Shown one piece after another: positions 22,494 to 35,553 of a stretch of 64,000 bases of DNA (within the stretch, counting starts at the first letter, position 1; each line of letters opens with the position of its first letter). The notes below the pieces were generated by a model, which ran no database searches, was not told where the DNA came from, and worked only from the letters and a program-made list of their open reading frames with translations. The DNA lies in the NCBI GenBank assembly GCA_964034945.1, contig OZ035960.1, positions 78,649,331 to 78,713,330 on the forward strand. Reading direction: 5' to 3'. The stretch comes from Chrysopilus asiliformis (lineage: Eukaryota; Arthropoda; Insecta; Diptera; Rhagionidae). The translations under genes and the position numbers were made by a program.

Positions 22494-23062
22494 ATGGATT
22501 TTAAAATTGTGAGTAATATTTTGTAAAAGCAAAATCTCTTACCGAAATAATATTAATTATAATCCTTTTACAGGTTCCATTTCTGGTATGTTTAATATAC
22601 ACCGTTAATACAACCTTTGTATCATGGAAAGCGTATAAAAAGCAAAAATTGTTAGATTCTTATGGGAGTGATAAAAAAAATATTTTTGGATCCTTTTCGG
22701 CGGCGTCTAGTGAAATCAACACACTGGGAACACATTCATTAGGAAAGCCATACCCACTGCCGTTCTTACATCCTGTGCCTGTGCCCGTTAAACATCCTTA
22801 CCCAATTCCTGTGCCCCAGCCAGTGCCGATATCTGTTCCACAGCCATGGGCTATACCTTACCATCAAAAACTTAACGTATTTACGCCAACACAGTCGCTT
22901 TATCAACATTATTTTAATTTTGATGATTCAAGCATGTTCAAAGCCAGTAATCCGAAAAATACGTATTATAGCCCAAATGTGTATCCCATATATAATGGCG
23001 GCACTCATAAAGGCTATATATTTCCAGATTGTTCTAATAACGAAAAATCACTATATACTTGA
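22494..23062 (+). CDS. VP-rich secreted structural protein, cuticle-like (two exons)
   Basis: The predicted 167-aa protein has exon 1 at 22494-22508 (MDFKI), a 65-bp intron (GTGAGT at 22509 to TTTTACAG at 22573) and exon 2 at 22574-23062. MDFKIVPFLVCLIYTVNTTF is a plausible signal peptide. A Val/Pro core follows, with KPYPLPFLHPVPVPVKHPYP and IPVPQPVPISVPQPW, then a Tyr/Asn/Phe-rich tail ending SLYT. It shares TATA promoter, tiny first exon, small intron and PVPV repeats with the gene 9 kb upstream, so the two look like members of one structural-protein family. A matrix (cuticle, eggshell or similar) role is inferred from composition. It has a methionine at 22649, but starting there would lose the signal peptide. 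Confidence 0.78.
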
Positions 23063-24154
23063 TATTTGTTTTTAAATCAATAATAACTGATTTAGGAGAC
23101 TGAAGTCGAAAAACTGAAGTCAAATTGTCTATTGTGAAAAAAGTATATTTTTGTTCTTAAGTTACACTACTATTATTTAATTACGAATGTTAAGTGTTTT
23201 AACTTTTTACTGTACAAACATATTTTCTAATATCGTATTGTTAATACATAAGCCTATGTTTATGTTTGTATTTTATTAAAAAGGTTCTTTTTTTGTGATT
23301 TTTGACAAAAAATGTGAGGAATTACCTTTGTTAATAAAAAATTTTTTTTGGTATTCATTCAGTCATACTCATAAGGTCTTTTCCATTAGGGTTTGTGTAC
23401 TACCTGCGAATGCTTGCAAGAAATCACTCGATAGAACTTATATAAATGAACACAAGCAGACGATTTGCTTAGCCTCTTCAAGCAGATTTAGTCCCAAGAA
23501 TAAATGTATTTTCTTAAACAAACTTTAAAAGCTTCTGGGTTGTTAGGGTCTATTTGATCCGAAAAGAACTTTTCAACTGCCATCAAAATTATACCTTAAG
23601 TAACAGCGCCACATTATTTTGTGGCTTTATTTCTTGATATAACATTTTTTGGATTTTTTTTTAATTTAAAAAAAGGAGAAAAATATTATTATTACATTTG
23701 GAACGTTTCGGATCTATTTGATCCCTGCATGTTTCGCGGTTTTTTGCTAAACGTATCTTGAGCGCCGGCTAAGATTATGAGCGGTGTACATTTTAATTTA
23801 AAACACAACAATCACAAATGCCAAAATAAATAAAAATGTAATTTTTGATTTTTAAAATATAATAATCGAACTTTTATGATTTTTGTAAAAAGGAAAATAT
23901 AAGATTAGATAATATTTTTTTGTCAAATGATAAACTTCTTTGTATGTATTCAATAAAAAAGAAATAGTTATAAAAATAAAAGAATATTTCAAATTCAAAT
24001 AAAAAAATATATAACAAGATGTTGTAGTGTACTTCCGGTTCCGCTCCCCTCACCCCTTTTGCTTTATATATAGACATTCTCCAACTGATGGAATATTGGA
24101 CAACGTCACGTGTGAACAGCCGGTCTGATCCCGCTAAAGATTTGCACATGAATA
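23063..24154. other. Downstream non-coding region
   Basis: 3' flank of the second VP-rich gene (ATTAAA near 23274). CTATTTGATCC occurs at about 23550 and 23711. I see no gene. Confidence 0.4.
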
Positions 24155-24540
24155 ATGCTACATTTACACGAATGACAAATTTGTCATTTTTTTCTTGTCA
24201 TTATGTTAATTCCCGTGTAAATGGCATAATTTTTGTAATTTTTTCTGTCAGAAAATGTCAATCTCTCATAAAAGAATGAACTTGTCCATTCTTTTATGCC
24301 AGATTGTCATTCGTACGAACGCAATATTAGTTATGACAAAAGTTGAATACTAAAGTTGTCATAACTAATATTGCGTTTGCACGAATGACAATCTGGCATA
24401 AAAGAATGGAGAAGTTCATTCTTTTATGAGAGATTGACATTTTCTGACAGAAAAAATTACAAAAATTATGACATTTACACGGGAATTAACATAATGACAA
24501 GAAAAAAATGACAAATTTGTCATTCGTGTAAATGTAGCAT
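24155..24540. repeat. 386-bp palindrome (foldback MITE), arms about 185 bp
   Basis: ATGCTACATTTACACGAATG at the left end is repeated in reverse complement at the right end, and pairing continues to a 16-base loop near 24341-24356 with very few mismatches. TGTCAT/ATGACA motifs recur inside the arms. Flanks AATA and AACT give no clear TSD. The short open frames on either strand are products of the symmetry. Confidence 0.92.
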
Positions 24541-24739
24541 AACTATTATAAAAACGATCTATATGTCTAAAATTACACTCCCTTCTTACCCCCTCCTCTG
24601 CCATCTTCTGAACCGCTGAAGGGATTTCAGTCGGGATTTCCCGTAAACAAATTCTCTAGCAGCTACGTATTTGATGGCCGAAACCACTGAACAATTACTA
24701 TTATAGAATGGAAAGCTGTAACAATTTTTTTCTAATCCC

Positions 24740-27200
24740 TCTCTACTGTTGGGAGTTGTCTATTGCCCGGGTGGTAAATTCTCGTCACTTTTTGACGTCC
24801 TTATGGATCTCTGCTCTAGATTCGCTTACATAATCCTCGTTGGTGATTTCAATTGTAACCTTTTGACTCAAAGAAACCTGGTCGGTTGCTCTTCCTTTTT
24901 TAACCAGTTCAATCTCAATATTGTTACTAATAATTTTGCTCCCACGTATTGTGATCCTCAGTATGGGTCTGAATCTCTACTTGATTTCTTTGTAGTCAGT
25001 AGTAACCTTCAACCTGTCTGCAAGGATCATATATGGAATCCTGGCATTTCTCGACACGCTCTTATCTCTTTGTCACTTCCTTTTGATCTTATTAAGGTGT
25101 CTTCTACTTTTTCGTTTAGGGATTTTAACAATATTGATTTACAGTCACTTCGGTATGAGGCTGAGCTGATGTTTGATGACATCTTTATTACCACAAATGT
25201 TAATAAACAAGTCAGTATTCTTACTGATGGATTGACTTACTTGTTGAACAAGTATGTCCCCATCAAAACATCTAATCTATCTAAGAGATCCCCGTGGTTT
25301 AATACTAAAATTCGCAATGCGCGTTTAATAAGAGACTCTGCTTTTCGTGCTTTTAAAAATTGCAAAGACAGCAGAAAACTGGGTAATTTTCACCAAACAC
25401 AGAAATCGGGTTAACACGCTTATTCGTGATGTCAAACGTTCGTATGCAATATCTCTGTTTCCTCCTAATCAACAAAGCTCTAGTGTTTGGAAGACCCTTC
25501 GTAAATTGGGAGCCTGTAAAGACTCTTCTCATGACTCTCCTTTTTCTCCGGAGGATTTTAATAATTACTTTGCACCTGGTGCTGATAGTTCATTCGCTTC
25601 TCCGGTAGTTTTTGACTTATCTTTGGTTGATCCTGATGGTTTTTCTTTTTGCAACGTTGGGTTACTTGATTTGTATTCTGCTGTGTCGAAGATTACTTCG
25701 AGTGCATTAGGTTCTGATGGCATACCCTTGAAATTCATTAAATTGATCCTTTCTGTGATTGATAGTGTTTTACTCTACTTATTGAATTCGGCAATTACGC
25801 AATCTGTTTTCCCAGACCAATGGAAGCTTGGATTAGTAACTCCAATTAATAAGGTAATTTCTCCTAAATCACTCCATGATTACCGTCCAATTAGCATTCT
25901 TCCCTGTTTATCTAAGATTCTTGAGACACTTATTAAATCTCAGATTGTTGATCATCTTAATAGCTCCAATCTTATATACGAGTGTCAATCTGGTTTTAGA
26001 AAAGGGTATAACACTACTTCGATCATTATGGATTTATCCGAACAATGTAGAAAAGCCCTTGATTGCAACAAGTTTGCTCTCCTTGTTCTCATCGATTTCA
26101 GCAAGGCTTTTGACAGCGTTGATCACTGTATCTTGATGAATAAGTTAGCAAGTTTTTTCAAATTTTCCAGAACGGCGTGTAAATTTATCCTCAGCTTTCT
26201 GTCAAATCGTTCCCAAATTGTACGTACGAAACTAGGACAATCATCTCCTAATGATCTACTTTCAGGTGTGCCTCAGGGTTCTATTCTGGGTCCAATTCTC
26301 TTCCTGATGTTTCTGAATGATGTTGCGGGGGTTTTTAATTTCGGTAAACCTCATCTCTTCGCTGATGACTTACAGTTTCTTTGTATTGGAAATCGCTCTG
26401 GTTGTGTCAGATGTGTTGACGAGGTTAATGCTGATTTAAACTCTCTTATGCTTTGGTCTTCTGAGAATCGTCTTAGAATCAATGCTGCCAAGACTCAAGT
26501 CATTGCAATTAGTAGGAAATCTATATCGGGGCTACTGCCTGAGGTATTTTTGGGTGATTTACCTATTCCTTATAGTACTAAAGTAAAAAACCTTGGTTTC
26601 ATTATTGATGAATCTTTAACTTGGAATGACCATATCAGTTCCATCATTTCTAAATCTATAGGGGTTCTGCGTAGGCTAAATTCCTTGAATGTCCGTCTGC
26701 CGCTGATCATAAGGAAAAGACTTGCCCTTTCTCTAATTGTACCTTTTTTCAGTTATGGCTGTGAGGTTTATTCCGGTTGCTCTATTGAGAATTTTCAGCG
26801 TTTAAAAAAATGCCTCAACTCTGTTGTCCGTTTTGTTTACGGAATCCGCAAGTTTGACCATATTTCTTCCTATGTCTTGGAATTTCTAGGTTGTGATCTG
26901 AAAGCGTTTTTTAACTATCGTTCATTGGTTTTCCTTTATAAGATTTTGTTGACCAGTTTACCTTCCTATCTGCTTAAAAATATTAATTTTCTGACTTCTC
27001 GACGGGTCAAACTCATTTCAATTCCCCGTCATTCACACAAAATAATGGAGTTGTCCTTTTATGTGAGAGCGGCCAGACTTTGGAACTCCCTTCCAATGGA
27101 ACTTCGTTCACTTAGAAATGTAAATCTTTTTAAGAAAAAGTGTTTTTTTGAGTTGGCTCGTCCACCTGAATCTGTGGGTACTACATCTGTTGTTGGTTAG
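24740..27200 (+). pseudogene. LINE ORF2: endonuclease C-terminus plus reverse transcriptase, frameshifted
   Basis: The endonuclease part (24749-25414) holds VGDFNCNLL, LLDFFVVSS and GISRHALISL. In the last motif the usual SDH aspartate is arginine, which should impair the nuclease. The first endonuclease motifs are missing, so the copy is 5'-truncated. A frameshift near 25380-25400 leads into the reverse-transcriptase frame (open to 27200). This has GSDGIPLKFIK, DYRPISILPCLSKILE, QSGFRKGYNTTS, LIDFSKAFDSVDH, LSGVPQGSILGPILF and the catalytic FADD, then a thumb-like C-terminal region (RLNSLNVRLP, FSYGCEVY). Jockey/CR1/L2-like; the clade is uncertain. No RNase H. Confidence 0.9.
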
Positions 27201-28044
27201 TCTTGGGTGGATTTGGACTATGGAAATTTTTCTGCTTAGCCCTTGTTATATTCTCCATTGCTTGACATCTTTTTCTAGGTGATTCCTCTCCAATAGACTT
27301 AATTTCGGTTTTCTTGATTTCATTTTTCTGATTTTCATACTTTTTTTTTCTCTCTTGGAATTGGTTTGTGTGGGGGCACAGGCTTTCTTTGTATCTTTAT
27401 GAGCTTATTATAGCTCCAGTATTATTTTGACAAATTGTCTATTTCTTTTTTTTTTTATATATATATTTTATTTTGTTTATTTTCATTCTTATGGCTTGCG
27501 TTAAATCGACTTTCTTTTTTATATTAACTTTTATACTTAATATGCTATATTATTTTTATAATATACATTGATTTATTTGATCTTATGCTAAGGCTGAGCA
27601 TGGTTTATTCTTTATTTAGTGTTAAGTATTGATTTGTATCTTATTACTGTTGCTAAGCACTGATCTATTTAACTTTGTTCATGATTTTATTTTTGAACTT
27701 TGTTTTTGAATATACTCTTACAATTAGTTAATTAAATTCAGAGGCACTTTGCCATTTATGGTCCTAGCCAAGTAAATATTGTATTTATTAGTTATCTGTC
27801 TTGAATTGTATAGATTCCTTTTAGCTTTTTATTACCTTATAAGATAATAAATTATTTTGAACTGAATCGAATTGATAAAATATTTAACTTTCTTGATTTC
27901 CTTGAGCTTTATATTGTATATTTATATAAGCTTCTTATTAATACTTATATTGTATTTAGTTAAGTTGCAATTGTGTACAACCTGTATAAAAAGGCAATTT
28001 GCCTTATATGATAATAAAATTGAATTGAAATTGAAAATTGAAAT
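27201..28044 (+). mobile_element. LINE 3' region ending in an (ATTGAA)-type tail
   Basis: Non-coding T-rich 3' region. Two similar endings occur: CTTATAAGATAATAAATTATT with GAACTGAATCGAATTG (about 27836-27872), and CTTATATGATAATAAAATTG with AATTGAAATTGAAAATTGAAA (about 28001-28044). The second is probably the tail of this LINE or of a short 5'-truncated second copy inserted at its end. Confidence 0.55.
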
Positions 28045-29397
28045 TTTTTTGTGTTGGGAGCGTACATCCGAAGATTTCTATAGCTGTTACATAACAGTGT
28101 ACATGAACACTGAGCGATTTGGTGGTGTGTGGCAATATGGATTCCCATCTGTCACTTGAAATTAAAACAAATCAAAACAAAATCGGATAATGGAAATATT
28201 TTATAGAGAATTTGATATTTCCATTAAATTAGTAATGTTCTTATGTGTTAAAAGATGTTAAATTCAATTTAGTTTTAGTTTTTAATTGTTTTAAGGCCCG
28301 TTCATGTGCAATTCTGTCGATCTTTCGTTATATTTTACCTTTCTGTTGTTGATGGGACTCGAAAAAACTTTCTGTTTGGGTTTTTAATGGAATTAGCGGA
28401 ACATTCCTTCACTAAATAGTAGTGAATTTGTGATTTATTCATTTTCATGTGAAATTATGCAATGTTAACACGCTAAAATGTGATTATCCATCAAAATCAA
28501 TCGTTGCAATGAAATGAATCAATGTTGCAATGAAATGTCATGCAAAATGTAAACAAAAGTGCCAACACTTTTCTGTATGTATTGTAAAAGGGAATTCTAT
28601 TTGATTTTTTTTGGTCGAGTGTATGACAGCAGAAAGGGGAAGTGAGATAAAAAAAAACCCGATTTCTATAGTGTAGTGCTTACTCTAGTGGAAGTTAATG
28701 AGGAAAGGCCTTACTTTTCATTCTATATAATAGTTGTTCCGTGCCGAAACAAAAAAATCTGCAGATTTGAGTTTGATTATAATCAATGTTGAGTTTACGA
28801 TTCGAACCATTCGTATCGGATTCTGTGATAGGGCCTAATATGTCTAAAAATCAGCCCAAACAATTTTCGATAAGTTTCTAATTTTAATATTTAGCATTTA
28901 GTCTCGTTGGACTTATCTGAATTTCCACAAAACTGGCCCTATATCGCTGGGAAATGCGACCTACCCAAATAGTGTTTATAAGATTTAATAAATTCAATAT
29001 TCAATTGGGTAAGCATAGCAAAAAAATGTTCAATTTTGTTAAAGTTAGCATACTGTTCGGGGCAGAGATGCAAACCAAAAGTTTTCTGAATGTGGTTCGG
29101 CTTTGGTTCAAGGGTGAATTATATTTCTGTACAGCGATTTTTGTGCAAAAGGTGATAAGTGATAAAAGCCGTGATAACAATAAAGACACAAATTCCTGTC
29201 AATGTATGCTTGTTTGCATGCACCTGTATTGGTGAGATTTTATTGGAAAGTCGACTGGAAATTTCCCTCGAAATTTGTATATGGTCACACTAGCTGTGCT
29301 CATCACTTTGAACTGTCACTGACGCACCGAGATTTTTCGAGGGTGGCTGAGTTTTATTTTGTGTGTTGAAAGAACCATGCAGGATTTGACGTTTTTT
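28045..29397. other. No gene identified
   Basis: AT-rich sequence without transposon ends or coding motifs that I can support. Confidence 0.4.
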
Positions 29398-30606
29398 ATG
29401 CCCCTGGGTTAACTTTTGAACCCGTGTAGTTTTCACTTTGGTTGAATACTTTTTGGAAAGGGCACAGTCTCTAGTTTCATCCATATATGGCTTCAAGATC
29501 CACCGAATTGCAGGGGGATGGTGAGGGGTTAACGAACTTTCTTGTGATTTTTCACAGAAATCATTGCAGAAATAGATGCCCCTGGCCTAACTTTTGAACC
29601 CGTGTAGTTTTCACTTTGGTTGAATACTTTTTGGAAAGGGCACAGTCTCTAGTTTCATCCATATATGGCTTCAAGATCCACCGAATTGCAGGGGGATGGT
29701 GAGGGGTTAACGAACTTTCTTGTGATTTTTCACAGAAATCATTGCAGAAATAGATGCCCCTGGCCTAACTTTTGAACCCGTGTAGTTTTCACTTTGGTTG
29801 AATACTTTTTGGAAAGGGCACAGTCTCTAGTTTCATCCATATATGGCTTCAAGAGCCACCGAATTGCAGGGGGATGGTGAGGGTTAACGAACTTTCTCGT
29901 GATTTTTCACAGAAATCACTGCAGAAATGGAATTTGTGCCCCTGGGTTAACTTTTGAACCCGTGTAGTTTTCACTTTGGTTGAATACTTTTTGGAAAGGG
30001 CACAGTCTCTAGTTTCATCCATATATGGCTTCAAGAGCCACCGAATTGCAGGGGGATGGTGAGGGGTTAACGAACTTTCTCGTGATTTTTCACAGAAATC
30101 ACTGCAGAAATGGAAGTTGTGCCCCTGGGTTAACTTTTGAACCCGTGTAGTTTTCACTTTGGTTGAATACTTTTTGGAAAGGGCACAGTCTCTAGTTTCA
30201 TCCATATATGGCTTCAAGAGCCACCGAATTGCAGGGGGATGGTGAGGGGTTAACGAACTTTCTCGTGATTTTTCACAGAAATCACTGCAGAAATGGAAGT
30301 TGTGCCCCTGGGTTAACTTTTGAACCCGTGTAGTTTTCATTTTGGTTGAATACTTTTTGGAAAGGGCACAGTCTCTAGTTTCATCCATATATGGCTTCAA
30401 GAGCCACCGAATTGCAGGGGGATGGTGAGGGGTTAACGAACTTTCTCGTGATTTTTCACAGAAATTATGGAGAAAGTTCGTTAAGCCCTCTGTAATCCGG
30501 TGGCTCTTGACGCCATATATGGATGAAACTAGAGACTGTGCCCTTTCCAAAAAGTATTCAACCAAAGTGAAAACTACACGGGTTCAAAAGTTAGTTTAGA
30601 GGGGCA
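29398..30606. mobile_element. Tandem-repeat element: about 6 units of ~180 bp with an inverted last unit
   Basis: CCCGTGTAGTTTTCACTTTG recurs at 29421, 29599, 29777, 29959, 30142 and 30325 (178-183 bp apart). From about 30465 the sequence reverses, and a final partial unit runs on the opposite strand to 30606. The outermost ends form a TIR starting GCCCCT and continuing TTTTGAACCCGTG. The minus-strand open frame with repeated KPYMDETRDCALSKKYST is a by-product of the repeats. No TSD is clear. Foldback-type or TIR element with internal tandem repeats. Confidence 0.8.
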
Positions 30607-30878
30607 AAATCGTGCATCGTTCTTTGTAATACGCGAATTCCTGTCATATTAGATGTGTCTCCTCCATCGTTATAAAATAAAATCAAAACTTTATCTGTAA
30701 AAAAACCATTTTGTGTAAATATAAGCCGCAACTTAGTCTCGGTGTGGATTTGGTTCGCTCAAAAATTCTGTGGGTCAGTTGTTTTTGGTTCCTAGATGAG
30801 TTGCATTTCAAAATCATGTTAGTTACATTTTTTGAATTATAGGCCAATTTTTATACCCTATATGGTGATTATAAACAA

Positions 30879-31484
30879 TTTTTATACCCTATATAACCAT
30901 ATATAAGGTATAATAGGTTTGCTTTAGCATTTGATGAAACGACTTGATTTTTGCATGTCCGTCTGAATGTTGGTGGACACGATAACTTGAGAACGAATAA
31001 GGCTAGAGACTTAATATTTAGCACAGCCTTTTTTTCGTAAAATGGGAGGTCATATTTGTTAACGGTCAAAATCAGACTACTCCTTCCCCCTCTCCCATAT
31101 AACCAGAATCGTTTTTTTCCGATTTTCTCGAAAACGGTCATCATATCGAAAAAATAATCAATACAAAAGTATTTACAATCCAATTTCACAAAACTTCCTC
31201 ATACATCAAAATTCGATCAGGCCACTCCTTCCCCCTCTCCCATACAAATGAACTGGGTTTTGGCGCCTTTCGTGGCGTAATACGGTCCCCGAAACAAAAG
31301 GCCTTCCCAAACAAAAATTTCCCCAAATATACAAAACCAACAATATAAACTAGTGTCTACATAAAGTACTTATAGCTTTATTAAATCAGACAAGGTCTTT
31401 TAATTTGTACTTCTCTATGCAATCTTTAATGCCACCATATACGGTATTTTACGATTGCCTGGCAATCGTAGTTTTCCTTATGTT
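30879..31484 (+). mobile_element. Divergent non-autonomous Helentron
   Basis: The head is TTTTATACCCTATATAACC...GGTATAATAGG, and a second, truncated head lies 32 bases upstream (30848). A short GTCCGTCT trace follows, then ACGATTGCC-T-GGCAATCGT (31451-31469) as a 3' hairpin. The end TTATGTT abuts the next element's TATACCCG. A CTCCTTCCCCCTCTCCCATA phrase occurs twice (about 31079 and 31225). Confidence 0.7.
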
Positions 31485-32118
31485 TATACCCGTATGGTGA
31501 AACCAAAGGGTATATTAATTTTGCTTTATGATTTGTAACGCCAAGACCCAAAAATGAATTACACCAGCGAGTTTAGAATCATAAAACATAACAAAAGCAA
31601 TAATTGCCAATCTGGTAATTATTGAAAACCCGTATGCTGATATTCGTATCAAAATTCGAATAGTTGTACCAAAATTCCACTTTGAGTCAAACTTTCCAAT
31701 AAGATTTTTTTAAATTTATTCCAATCGAATTTTGATGTATGCGAGTTTTATGTAGAATCATATCCTAAATAACTTTTGTTCTTGAACTTTTTTGATAAGC
31801 ACCGTTTTTGAGATATTCGCAAAAATCGTTTTCGTTCGTATGGGGGGTAGGGGGGGTACCATTTTTGCCCATTAACCTATTATCGAACTTAGCCTTGCAT
31901 TTTACGAAAAACGGATCTACGCAAAATTTCAAGTCCCTAGCTCAATCCGTGCGCCCGCAATCCGCGCCACAGACGGACGGACGGACATGCTAAATTCAAC
32001 TTTTTTATCATTCTAAACACACTGGTGTAACTCATTTTTTTGTGTGATGACGGGATCTTGGCGTTACAAACGGTAAGGCAAATCTATTATACCCTTTGGT
32101 TTCACCATACGGGTATGA
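31485..32118. mobile_element. Helentron composite: + strand head fragment joined to an inverted copy
   Basis: Positions 31485-31583 are a 5' head in + orientation. From 31584 the sequence is a near-complete copy on the minus strand, starting with the inverted 3' hairpin (AATTGCCAATCTGGTAATT) and ending at 32118 with the inverted head TTTGGTTTCACCATACGGGT. An ACGGACGGACATG microsatellite remnant lies near 31972-31989. Confidence 0.72.
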
Positions 32119-32270
32119 AAACACCTGTCTAGTCGCTCTAGTCCGAATGTCCACTCTCTATATTATGGGCTCTATACACACATGCTGGTGTTATAACGCC
32201 GACGTTGGCGCCTCATCTGTTTGGGGCATAACTTTTGAGATATTTAAATTACTGAGTTCAACCCTAATAA

Positions 32271-32664
32271 TAAACATAACAAAAGCTATAAGTGCCAATC
32301 TGGCAATTATTGAAAACCCGTATGGTGATTTAAGTGAATGGCGAACAGTTTTATCAAAATTCCAGTTGATGAAGTCAAACTTTCCAATAAGATTTTTTAA
32401 AATTTGTTCCAATCGGATTTTGATGTCTAGGAGTTTTATGTAGAATAATATCCTGAATAACTTTTGTTCTTGGACTTTTTTGATAAGATGCACCGTTTTT
32501 GAGATATTCGCAAAAATCGTTTTCGTTCGTATGGGGGGTACCCCCCCTAGTGGTCCATTTTTGCCCATTAGTGAACTTAGCCTCGCATTTTACGAAAAAC
32601 GAATCTGCGCAAAATTTCAAGTCTCTAGCTCAATCCGTGCGCCTGCAATCCGCGCCACAGACAG

Positions 32665-32702
<38 letters not shown>

Positions 32703-32862
32703 GGACAGACAGACAGACGGACGGACATGCAAAATTCATTTTTTTTTATCATTCTAAACACACTGGTGTAATTCATTTTTGTGTGTGATGACGGGATCTT
32801 TGCGTTACAAACGGTAAAGCAAAGTTAATATACCCTTTGGTTTCACCATACGGGTATAAAAA
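32271..32862 (-). mobile_element. Non-autonomous Helentron, minus strand
   Basis: Same family as 11061-11581, with collinear sequence throughout. The 3' stem-loop (TGCCAATCTGGCA core) is near 32292-32304, an expanded (GACA/GACG)n run at 32660-32728, and the inverted 5' head ends at about 32862. The (GACA)n part is longer than in other copies. Confidence 0.82.
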
Positions 32863-33027
32863 ACAATCCTTTTAAAATGATAAAATAATATAATCATTGG
32901 AGTAAATTTAAAATTGGTTTGCATCAGGACAACCTTGCTCCACAAATTCAACGACCAATAGGTTTTCCCGACGCCCACAAATTTTAAATTTACTGTAATG
33001 ATTATTTTATCCTTTTTAGAGGATTTT
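32863..33027. repeat. Inverted repeat, arms about 50 bp
   Basis: AATCCTTTTAAAATGATAAA... (32865-32917) pairs imperfectly with 32978-33027 around a 60-base centre. It directly abuts the Helentron end and may be a small MITE. Downstream AT-rich sequence to about 33400 shows nothing else. Confidence 0.6.
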
Positions 33028-33399
33028 TTTTTATTCAGGAGTTTTTAAATTTTTTAGGGTTTTTCTTTATTCGGGGGTTTTTTAAAATTTTTATTTTGTT
33101 TTTTTAACTAATAGTAAAAAACAATCTTATGAAAAATTCAACGAAAAATGAAATTTTTGTGAAAACTCAAATATTAAATCAAAATTTGTGGAATACTCAA
33201 ATGTTAAATCCGAATTCACGTAAATTCAAATGTTAAACTAATTTTTCAACCAAATAATAAAACACGTGCGTTTTATTTCTAGTTAACATTTCAAATAGTT
33301 TCAGGAAAATGAAAAAACAAAGACACATTAAAAAAAATATCAGTTGTGGTCAACACAAAACTTTCTTCTACAAAATCTACGACCCTGTGAATTTACGTT

Positions 33400-35510
33400 A
33401 TAGCCCTGTCGTATTGCCAACCCAATACAACCTCCCAATAAATTGTTGGTTCATCAAAAACGTACAAAATTTGAGATAACTTGAGAACTGTAAAAGATAT
33501 CAATTTACGGTAAATGGCAAAAATGTAGAAAATGTTAACATCTTTAATTATTCTTTTAACTGATTTGTCGAAAAACCGTTAGTTTGCAAATTATTCGCAA
33601 AAATATGATTTTTTACATATTAATGAAAATATCTCAATAACGGTAAAATATAACGGATAACGGTAAAAGACAAAATTGTGCAGAATGCCATTCTCATTAA
33701 TTCACTTCATACATTCAGTCAGCAAAAACCCGGTTATTTTCGAGATAATCGCAAAAAACTGTTTTTTTGGAAATAACGGTTTATCTCGATAACAGGTTGA
33801 GATATCGACTTATAGCTAAAGACAAAAGTGTGGAAAATTTTATTTTCTCCAAGTTTTGTCATACTTAAGGCCACTAAAAAACGCGTAGTTTGGGAGTAAA
33901 TCGAAAAAAACCAAATTGCGTTTTTGAAAGACCGCCATTTTGGATACTTCCGGTTAACGGATTTGCACCAAAAGTTGATAGAATCGTCCCATTTCAGGAC
34001 CCAATATGCCTATAAAATTTCACGCCGCTAGCTATATTAGGTTTTGAGAAATCTTGTACACAGACTGAAAGACAGACTGACAGACTGACAGACTGACAGA
34101 CTGACAGACTGACAGACTGACAGACTGACAGACTGACAGACTGACAGACTGACAGACTGACAGACTGACAGACTGACAGACTGACAGACTGACAGACTGA
34201 CAGACTGACAGACTGACAGACTGACAGACTGACAGACTGACAGACTGACAGACTGACAGACTGACAGACTGACAGACTGACAGACTGACAGACTGACAGA
34301 CTGACAGACTGACAGACTGACAGACTGACAGACTGACAGACTGACAGACTGACAGACTGACAGACTGACAGACTGACAGACTGACAGACTGACAGACTGA
34401 CAGACTGACAGACTGACAGACTGACAGACTGACAGACTGACAGACTGACAGACTGACAGACTGACAGACTGACAGACTGACAGACTGACAGACTGACAGA
34501 CTGACAGACTGACAGACTGACAGACTGACAGACTGACAGACTGACAGACTGACAGACTGACAGACTGACAGACTGACAGACTGACAGACTGACAGACTGA
34601 CAGACTGACAGACTGACAGACTGACAGACTGACAGACTGACAGACTGACAGACTGACAGACTGACAGACTGACAGACTGACAGACTGACAGACTGACAGA
34701 CTGACAGACTGACAGACTGACAGACTGACAGACTGACAGACTGACAGACTGACAGACTGACAGACTGACAGACTGACAGACTGACAGACTGACAGACTGA
34801 CAGACTGACAGACTGACAGACTGACAGACTGACAGACTGACAGACTGACAGACTGACAGACTGACAGACTGACAGACTGACAGACTGACAGACTGACAGA
34901 CTGACAGACTGACAGACTGACAGACTGACAGACTGACAGACTGACAGACTGACAGACTGACAGACTGACAGACTGACAGACTGACAGACTGACAGACTGA
35001 CAGACTGACAGACTGACAGACTGACAGACTGACAGACTGACAGACTGACAGACTGACAGACTGACAGACTGACAGACTGACAGACTGACAGACTGACAGA
35101 CTGACAGACTGACAGACTGACAGACTGACAGACTGACAGACTGACAGACTGACAGACTGACAGACTGACAGACTGACAGACTGACAGACTGACAGACTGA
35201 CAGACTGACAGACTGACAGACTGACAGACTGACAGACTGACAGACTGACAGACTGACAGACTGACAGACTGACAGACTGACAGACTGACAGACTGACAGA
35301 CTGACAGACTGACAGACTGACAGACTGACAGACTGACAGACTGACAGACTGACAGACTGACAGACTGACAGACTGACAGACTGACAGACTGACAGACTGA
35401 CAGACTGACAGACTGACAGACTGACAGACTGACAGACTGACAGACTGACAGACTGACAGACTGACAGACTGACAGACTGACAGACTGACAGACTGACAGA
35501 CTGACAGACT

Positions 35511-35553
<43 letters not shown>

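Noticed and set aside
29849..30565. 238-codon minus-strand frame with KPYMDETRDCALSKKYST repeats
   Set aside because: It follows exactly the 180-bp tandem repeats and crosses the inversion point; shifts between unit lengths 178 and 183 break it. A by-product of repeats.
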